From Holothuria scabra (taxonomy: Eukaryota > Echinodermata > Holothuroidea > Aspidochirotida > Holothuriidae), in contig CM074188.1 of the NCBI GenBank assembly GCA_037179385.1, forward strand, positions 19,671,318 to 19,735,317: a stretch of 64,000 nt of DNA, given 5' to 3'. Below, piece after piece: positions 56,222-64,000 of this stretch. The notes beneath the pieces were generated by a model. The model was not told where the DNA came from. It worked only from the letters and a program-made list of their open reading frames with translations, and did not search any database. The first letter of the stretch is position 1; each line of letters opens with the position of its first letter. Both the position numbers and the translations under genes were made by a program.

Positions 56222-56385
56222 TCAAACTCGCAGTTGTTTGAGTTTTTGCCCAAATTCATCTCAAAGAAATTTACACAAAGACATCACGAAGGAACTCCAG
56301 AGTAATTGGCTAGACATGGTGGATCGATCTATTGATCTGATGCCTGACTCACGTTTATCTCATGTAGATGTTGTATACTTTTTTG
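56222..56385 (+). CDS. Candidate exon, unassigned plus-strand gene (1)
   Basis: Acceptor ctactctccag| before 56222 and a strong donor TTTTTTG|GTAAGTAA after 56385. One open frame reads ..NLHKDITKELQSNWLDMVDR then SIDLMPDSRLSHVDVVYFF. It joins in phase to 56786 (G + GA gives Gly, then SPETEFQGN..). I cannot name the family. A good splice pair and continuing frame support it, but a short AT-rich match can be chance. Confidence 0.35.
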
Positions 56386-56785
56386 GTAAGTAAACATAAA
56401 AAGACGCTTGTGACAGCATTAAAGAAACACAAAATGTGCGATACTTCAATAAATGAGTTCTGCAGAAAAGGTAAAGATAAGGAACCCGTAATAAATCCGC
56501 ACCGCTCAATGCTATTATTGGTATGAGAGATGCAATATTAATGTACAATTTATCGTACATGGAAAATACACCGACTTGAATTTGAATTGAATTATTTGAG
56601 TAGTGCAGAATTTGGATCAGCTGAGCTACAGGGTAAACCTAAAAAGACACTAAATTGAACAACATAAATTATTTTCAGAACACACTGGAAAATGGTTAAT
56701 ATGAATGGACCAAGCAAGTGTTTAAAAATCTTTGAAAGGTTACTTGGATGAGTAACAGATAACAAATTTGCCATTTATTTAACAG

Positions 56786-56871
56786 GAAGTCCAGAAACAG
56801 AGTTTCAAGGCAACACGTGTCGTTCAAGAGGAATCACTTGTTGGTACGATGGTTTCAACATTATTTCGTAA
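56786..56871 (+). CDS. Candidate terminal exon, unassigned plus-strand gene (2)
   Basis: Acceptor ccatttatttaacag|GAAG at 56785/56786. In the frame set by the previous exon it reads GSPETEFQGNTCRSRGITCW and YDGFNIIS, then TAA at 56869-56871. Another frame is also open to a stop a few bases later, so the reading is uncertain. Confidence 0.28.
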
Positions 56872-59800
56872 AGTAGCATAGCTATTGTTATTAGTCTATC
56901 CTTCCAAGGTATGAATCTGATACATACAGATTTGCAGATCAAGGAGTCATTCCCCTTGGTATACTGAAAGCTTCCAATAGAAAGGCATGAAAGACAAGTA
57001 TTGATAGTTGGATCGACTTTGTGGTTTAAATCAGTTTGAATACTTTGATTTATGGAATGACTTTCTGGAGTTACTTACAAAAAAGCACAGCTACGGATAA
57101 GATGTTTTAAATATATATATACAAACATACATGTCTGTATAAGACACACAAAAAGCCATGCGGCTTTGACTGGATGTCTAGATGGCAGTTACAGCATAGG
57201 TAGACCATGGGTGTTTGTAACTAGTGATATACATGCATGAGGGAAACGGACACAGTGTTGCACAAAAACACAAAAAAGTCAATTTGAGTATTTTTCTCTC
57301 CAGAAGGGAAAGCTGACATTCAGGAATCTTGCTTTGACATTTCATCTTTAACAGATGCTTGAACGGTCTACAAGCGACGTGCCATTTCCGAGAAGCTCAT
57401 TTTTTGATGAAATGTGATAAATTGATAGTGGATGCCAACGAAGAGGAACTAATCTCACAGTAAAAGAATAATAACAACAATAATAATGACATGCAGAAAT
57501 ACAGGTCAAACAATATGAATGGTTCCTGGTAGTGAAGCAATTGGTTACTGTAGAACCGAACTACAACAAATTGCATGCAAATTCAAACTGTACCTCAAAA
57601 TAATCTGTATTTCCATTATCGTTCTGCGTGGTCAATGAACGGTTTGCATGAAGAGAGGAGAACACTTGTTATGAAAATAAGTATCTCAAGAAATCGTAAA
57701 GTGCCTAAAAATTCATCATAGTCATTTACTTGAACTGATATCTTTCTTGTTTAGTTTTTCTCTCTTGTGAAACAACAGATTCATGCATGGTGAAACTCTT
57801 TAAATTACAGTACACGAATGCAGCGAAATTAGAAATCTGTTTTAAGGAAAGAAAATTGTAGTTTCTAAAACTGCACACGTACAAACTATTACGTTGAAAT
57901 AAATATCGATCATTTACAAAATCGCCTCTCTGGTTAAAAAAATCCATGATATATTAATGCACTTGCACAAAGATCACAGATTGTCAAACTTATTTGTTTG
58001 GTAAAGTGCTGTCATGTGGAAATTTTACTTTTACAATGAACCTCCTCGTAGAGTTATACAGAAAGTAACCCACTGCTTAACAAGTTCTAATATGGTACAA
58101 CAATTACGCAGATATCATCACGGAGGAGTTCCCTATCATTTTGTCTCCACGTTGCCCAAAGTGCAACCGTACATTTCCATATGAACAAATAGAAGAATGC
58201 AGAGAATTCCGCCGACAAACATGCTCACTGCAAGCCTAAACTATGGCTGAAGTACCGCTCACTGCCTATATGCGACCTGTTTATTTTTAAATGAGAACGT
58301 TTTTTTATTATTTGATAATACGATTGAAAAACTGCAATATATGCATTAAGGTAAAATTTAACATGTGTTGCTTTATACATTGGCGTTTGTACTTGCTTCA
58401 CTGAAAGGGACCGTTAGGTTGGGATCATCGTTTCTTATAGACATATGCCTAAAAGTCACCTGGATATTAGTATGCACACTTTAAAGTCTCCTTCCCCCAA
58501 AGAGTAAGTTTGTATGAAGAGCGATTTGACTTTCCAGAATTATATTCCACTGCAAAGACTACTGCACTAAACCTAAAGTAGATTTAAAAATATAAACACT
58601 TTCACTTCCATTTATAAATATTAATTTTTACTCATAATTAAAATAATTTTGAGAGATAGCTGTTTCCATGTTAACGCATTCTATAAAGAATAGTTTACGT
58701 ATCCGTGGGACTGATGGATGTGACCGAACTTTCTTATCAAAAAAGGAAGTGTAGTTGCTCGTGACATACATACGTGCGGCCCAATCGGTAGCTTTCGCTT
58801 TACTAGCACTTAGTCGCCATTGAGTCGAAGCCCGAGGAAGGCACACATGTTTGTCTCAAAATGTCTCAAGCACTTAAAGCAAATCTCGTGGGATGACGTA
58901 GAGGCCTAATTAGGACACCAATTGCTAAGGGCACGGAAAAGGTAATATGAGGACGATAGGCAAATTAATTTTATGGATTGCGGATGGGAATGAATTTTCT
59001 TTAAACTTTTCACTTCATTAAACGTCAGATCTTTCAAACACTGAAGGAAGCATGTGTAATCTTTTACCTGTAGCTTTGTATATTTATATCACTCCAAGAC
59101 TTCTCCCCATCTTTTCGCTCCGACGCCCAATGAGGAAACTGGTAAGAGTTTTGTGGGTTTATGCAGCCGCACTTAAAACGGCCAAATTAAGCAACCGTCA
59201 AAATTGCCAAAAGGCAAATATGTTTTCGAGGACATCATGAAGAGGGTGGAGGTTAGGAACCGAGGCATGAAAATGGTGTCAAAGAGGAAGAATGACAATG
59301 TACGTTGAGATGTGAATCAAATACACATATTTGTCTTTCGCAGTATTTTGACAGAATTTGAGTTTTTTTCGAACGGATTAATGAACTTATAAACAAGAGA
59401 ATTACGTTGGGCAGATCTTTGAATCAGTGTTCGACATCGTTTTTACTTTTCAATATGAATATAGTAACCAGACAAACATTAGGAAAAAATGCACCAATTG
59501 TCAATGTGTTCATTTTCTTTTACTGATTTCGTAGTTTCCAAATATCAATATTGCATGCACCTTGCTCAAAATGTTAGAGTTTATTCGGATGAAAATTGCA
59601 AACGTTCTGGAATGTTTCCGATTGCTTAGTTTCACGTGCAGATGGAGGTTTGTATAGGTAGCAGTTTGCCCGAAAACGGTAGTGGTAGGCCCTACATTTA
59701 ATGGTGTTTTGTCGATCATTTCTTAATTTGTTCATTTTTTATTAGAATAAACAATTTATTGCAAACGTTGAAAAGTCAAAACAGACAAAACCTAGAATCT

Positions 59801-60901
59801 ACTTTCAAGTATTAAAAATGTCTTTTCCGACTGTTTGGGATGTCGCAACTTTTCAGCATTTTCTGTAATTTATTGCAAACGAAACCTCAAAGTAGTTGAC
59901 TACTTGGTTCTTCTTAAAATTCTGGAAAAAGCAATATCCGGCTATTTGAGAGGTCACATTTTTCAAACTTTTCTTTTTTTTTCTTGTGACCTAAACCTCA
60001 ACAAAAAAGACTTTTAGAGTCTTCTTAGGAGCATGGGGAGGGAGCGATTTTTCAACACTTCTGAACGATCCGAGTCAAATGATGGTGACGCTTCCCGCAA
60101 ATAGTCTTCGACGCAGGATTATATATAGGCGAAGGATCCTCCCAAAACCTTCAACTTCAAGTGGTTTTTTATAAGCTAAATATCCTTCGGCCACTGAATA
60201 ATATGTGAAGCCTTTGCAAAAACGGAGTAAACCTGTAACCGAGAAAACAAGCTCCCCCCCCCCCCCCCCGCTGCCCCGAACAAGTGGCACCAGATATCAC
60301 AGCGTTACTCAGACCATGGACCGCACTGACAGGACAAATTTTGAGAATGACTGGTCTGACGTAATTTATGCGTTAGTCTTGGTTAAAGGGTCATTAGACT
60401 ACCTTATCCTACGATCTTGTAACGCCTTACACATTTCAGCATAATATCATCCCATGCCAAGGTGCATGCATTACGTTTAAGAAGACTTCAACAGTATCTT
60501 AAGTTTTTATTTCAAGAATATATATGTTAGACATGGTAAAATGGTTGTTATGTGCCCAAACACTGTCGTTGTTTGTTGCTTACAATAAATATTGGTAAGT
60601 ATTCAGCGACTTTAAAATAAAAGATAACGCGAATATTTTACAACTCACATTACTTGTTTTATTTCCTCTCAAATTAAATGTAGAAAGTTTTACTGTTTTC
60701 TTTCAGAGATCCTGGTTCTTATGAATTCACCCTGTGCAAAATCTGGAACAATAATCACATTTGGCATGGAGCAAATTTAATTTAAAAATCACAAATTAAC
60801 AATAGGTAAACCTGGGTGTTACAAGAATATGCATCACAAACCATTGTTAATGGAGAAAAATTCGTATCATATCCAAGGGATGCCCATTAGAGATGCTAGT
60901 T
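56872..60901. other. No gene recognised in ~4 kb
   Basis: Short frames near 57726, 58628, 59052 and 59510 are unassigned. A C16 run lies at 60254-60269 and a short (TA)n near 57110. Much of this may be intergenic or intronic. Confidence 0.35.
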
Positions 60902-61233
60902 GTGTGCCTCTCGGCCTTTTGCCTAAGATCATGTGTAGCACCTGTCCTTTATATACAGTCTAGAATGGAGCCATATACGACAGACCAATGATTTAAATAG
61001 TCTGAGGCACATCAGGTTGGTCACGTATTGTCCTTCAGTGGACGTAATAGCGTCTTCGGGAAGCAGTGAAAGTTTTGCCTAAGATCATGTGTAGTATTTG
61101 TCCTTTTCATCCAGTCTAGAATGGAGCAATACATGACAGACCAATGACGTAAATGGTCTGGGGCCGTGAGTTGGTCAAGTGTTGTCCTTCAGTGGACGTA
61201 ATAGTCTCTTCGGGAAGCAATATAAAGTTTGGT
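60902..61233 (+). mobile_element. U2-snRNA-headed SINE, two tandem units
   Basis: Unit 1 starts TGTGCCTCTCGGCCTTTTGCC, then AAGATCATGTGTAGCACCTG; unit 2 starts at about 61073 as TTTTGCCTAAGATCATGTGT then AGTATTTGTCCTT. U2 snRNA begins with TCTCGGCCTTTTGG, then CTAAGATCAAGTGTAGTATC, so ~47 bases agree at roughly 80%. After that both units share a ~110-bp body (GACAGACCAATGA, GGTTGGTCA, CTTCAGTGGACGTAATAG, CTTCGGGAAGCA) unlike U2. The period is 156 bp. A third copy is at 41013-41150. snRNA-headed SINEs are known, but rarely reported. Confidence 0.75.
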
Positions 61234-63029
61234 TTCGCCAGAGGGTCGGGAGGACTTTAGAAAAATTAGTTGTAATTAACGCGTTGGATTAGACTTTCAA
61301 GTTTTGCCACATATATTTGAGATATTAAACAGGGATCAACATTATGCACAGTCATGCGAAAATGAAAAATAATTGATAAAGAAAGAAAAAAACTGCTGTA
61401 TTTTGCATCCAAATCGCAAATCGGTTTTAAGTGACTAAACGACTCATCTAATGTGGATGAAGATTCACTTTAATCCCTTGACGTACCGCTTTCTAGCACC
61501 CTCTTTATGAATACTTTCAGACAGCCTAAGACAGGACTTGAGTTCTTGGCACACATGGCAGCCGTTATAATATTAAGCGTGGACTCGTAAAAGTTTTATT
61601 CACATATATTAGAGAACAGCAGACGGATAAAAGTCATTAGATATTCCAGGACACATCCTACAGATCTCAGATACTGGTGACGTCTTTTAATTATAACAAT
61701 CACTCGTTGGAAGTTAACTACGCAACTGAGACAGATAATATCATCGAATTAAAGTACTGCAACCCCATTAAACGTCTAAAAGAGACTCGATTAAAACATA
61801 ATATTTAGCAACATCAAATCAGAGAAACCTTGTATTTATAAACAGTGATCGTAAAGACCACACAGTCCGTGTGAGACTTCTTCATTGATTCGTGATTTAT
61901 TTTAAACTTACGAATAACGTTGCTATATGTCACTTATAACTAGCTTTGGCCACTCTATGGTTGTCTAACCGTACAACAGCTGTCAATATTTCACATCTCT
62001 TCAGGAACGTCTCCCGAAGACTGTGAGCGAAAAATGGACGTTGTGTCATATAAATTTGCTTTCATCATACCGCCGTTATTCCTTACGGAACAGTTGTAGG
62101 TTAAAACCATTCAATAGTCATAATAGAGGATAACTTCTCTTAAAAATGAAGAATTACTCATCAAATCACTTCTGCGAGTAATCTCTGAAGAGTGGAATTG
62201 TTCGGTCGCGCGTCCAAATGTTCCGTCTCATAGAGTGACCTCATTCTTTAATGATTTTTTTTATCGTCGTCACACTTTCATATGATATAATATACCAACA
62301 TGTTCTTCCATCAAAGTTTGCTTAACGAACAAGAGAAAGGGTTGGGGGAATTCCGCGAAAAAAAAAAGAAATGCTGAAAGTTTTTTGGAGTTGTTAAAGA
62401 CTTTTGCATAAAGGAATTGACGCAACGAGGCAATGAGACAAACCAACTTGCACTCAGTTTGAACAGAACCTGTTGAAGCACAACAAGTTGTAACGTAAAT
62501 TATCATTTTTAGAAATTGAAACCTAACAAGGTCTCTGAGCAAACTGAAAAGAGACAAAGTACAAGTCTTGTTCGAAGAAGTAGAGGCAACCATTAGTGAT
62601 ATAGAATCTTCCCCCTCTATATCCCTCTATTTTATGTACAACAGGAGTCCTCCAACTAATGAAGCACGTCAAATGCATGTAACGAGATGACTTCTGGTCA
62701 CATGAAGTTCACTGTTGGTTCGAAAAGAAGAGCCTTCGCCTGCTTTGATATCGAGGCTTTTATATGAAATGGGATTAACAACTGCAACTCTAAAGATTGG
62801 GTTCCTCCTTCACGTAACAAAACTAGACATTCATTTTCTTTCGCCTTTCTTTTGTTAGACTATACAACATGCCTAGACGACACCTTTTATCTAGAGGTTC
62901 ATCTGCAAACTTCAGCAAATATTTTCCTGTGTTTTAATAGCTAGAAATAAATTCAGGACAGCAAAACAGGACATAAAAACACTTACGACGTAATTATATG
63001 GAGAAGTATTAATTATAAACTTTTTTACT
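61234..63029. other. No gene recognised
   Basis: A 107-codon minus-strand frame (62270-62593) is hydrophobic and unassigned. Confidence 0.35.
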
Positions 63030-63095
63030 TTACAAAAGTGTAGTTTGGCATTTGGCGGTACTCTGTCGTAAGACGCTTTCGAGAGGTCAAACACC
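63030..63095 (-). pseudogene. LINE reverse transcriptase motif A scrap
   Basis: VFDLSKASYDRVPPNAKLHF resembles the LDLSKAFDRVPHN.LLHKL motif common in non-LTR reverse transcriptases. Only about 22 codons are similar, so this is a tentative relic. Confidence 0.35.
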
Positions 63096-64000
63096 TAATG
63101 GGTTCTTCTCCTATTTTTTTTTCTGTTGTTTTGTATGTGTGTATGTGTGTGTACTACACCATCAACGCAGTAGATTCCAAAGTCTCAAATTTCATTAATA
63201 AGTCTAACTGTTGTCACCAAATTCCTTAAATATCTCGCAAACACATGTTTGCCCTAAAGTGAGAACTCATTTGAGACGGTAAAGATATCTGTTTTCAAGC
63301 GTCGGAAGGAAACCGTACATATTGTACTAGATAATCGAACGTGTAATTGACAGACAAATTTTTACAAATACTTCCTCTCGCCCAAGGCAAATTTAGTTTT
63401 CTCATTTACAACGACTCATAGACTGTCTGCTCACTCGCAAAATTTGCGTCATTCCTTTTTGGTTATTAAACCAGAATCAAACATTAAAGAACAAAGTCAG
63501 TAGCCCCAAGTTTGTTTCGGAGCAGCCTCTAAATCTCACAATTTTCCACTTATTTCTCCTCGAAGCATCCTTCATGGTATTTTAGGACTTCAAAATTGTT
63601 TATTTAAGGTGAACCAAGCAGTTCCTCCTACTTAGTTTCATTTTGAAGAGACGTAATATTGTCACATGACTCACAAGAGCTAATCATGAAACAGTACAGT
63701 CTATTACACTATACTTCAATTTGGGGACTGCTCTTGCCCTTTAAAAACTTCAAAAGGGGTATTCGAGAACTTTTGCATAAAAGCAAATGGTGATCCGTTG
63801 CGTATGATACGCTCTCTATAGGAGGTTTTCAAAAGGGAAGAGGACCCATAATAAACTACCATTGAAAATCATGTAACAGTTCAAAGAAAGAATGCTACAC
63901 GCCTCTTATAGTGTGTTTTAACTCGATGTATCTTTCCTAATGTATCCCACATGACATATATGCAAACAATATAACTCAAAGATTGGTTGATATTTAAGCA
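63096..64000. other. No gene recognised to window end
   Basis: AT-rich with a GT-rich patch at 63135-63155. Confidence 0.35.

Noticed and set aside
59058..59140. Candidate N-terminal START exon ending at AGCTACAG|GTAAAAG (minus)
   Set aside because: Its phase does not fit the exon at 54038; the frame that would fit has a stop, and it lacks family motifs.
60902..61072. Functional U2 snRNA gene
   Set aside because: Only the first ~47 bases resemble U2; the branch-site, Sm-site and 3' stem regions are replaced by the repeat body.

Overview
The window is AT-rich animal DNA, probably from a marine invertebrate. A holothurian or other echinoderm, or a hemichordate, is a plausible guess but is not proven. 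It contains spliced exons, a tRNA-headed SINE, a SINE whose head looks like U2 snRNA, many short palindromic DNA transposons, and Penelope-like retroelements with GIY-YIG endonucleases. Nothing looks prokaryotic. Most predicted reading frames are simple-repeat or transposon shadows.

The one confidently identified host gene is on the minus strand, about 40.6-54.1 kb. It is a StARD4/5/6-type START-domain lipid-transfer gene, closest to StARD5 as I remember that family. Four exons (54038-54087, 53404-53536, 49581-49795, 40733-40889) have consensus splice sites, matching phases and one continuous frame of 184 codons plus stop. A polyadenylation signal lies 118 bp after the stop. The N-terminal exon was not found. 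The last intron is about 8.7 kb and carries two Penelope-like elements head to tail, a Penelope fragment, four (TA)n tracts and a hAT-like MITE. Weaker exon candidates on the plus strand are at 32.9, 39.1 and 56.2-56.9 kb.

0-10 kb: a CR1/L2-type LINE remnant is split by a 2.57-kb fold-back element with ~680-bp inverted arms, an internal ~175-bp degenerate array and a clean 3-bp target duplication. After it come TTAA-flanked MITEs, hairpin MITEs, and a (CAGT)n microsatellite growing out of a SINE tail.

10-20 kb: two long copies and one short copy of a non-coding hAT-like family. The first copy holds a TTAA MITE whose empty site is preserved in the second. A CACTA-like element (14.8-16.1 kb) and a perfect 51-bp palindrome follow.

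20-31 kb: a CACTA-like element nested in a palindromic MITE, a 1.06-kb TIR element, further SINE and hAT fragments, and a 1.98-kb hAT-like element.

31-40 kb: mostly unrecognised sequence, with a (GAAA)n satellite and a repeat rich in TGACCTTTGACCT nuclear-receptor-type sites.

41-49 kb: Penelope cluster. Element A is a decayed copy with inverted ends. Element B has a nearly complete protein interrupted by one frameshift at a 7-base homopolymer. Fragment C is terminal sequence only. All three carry hammerhead-ribozyme-like motifs, and stem I covaries between B and C.

49-64 kb: START exons, a palindromic MITE, an unassigned 176-codon frame, a SINE, and a tandem pair of U2-snRNA-headed SINE units near 61 kb. 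The last 3 kb holds only a scrap of reverse transcriptase.
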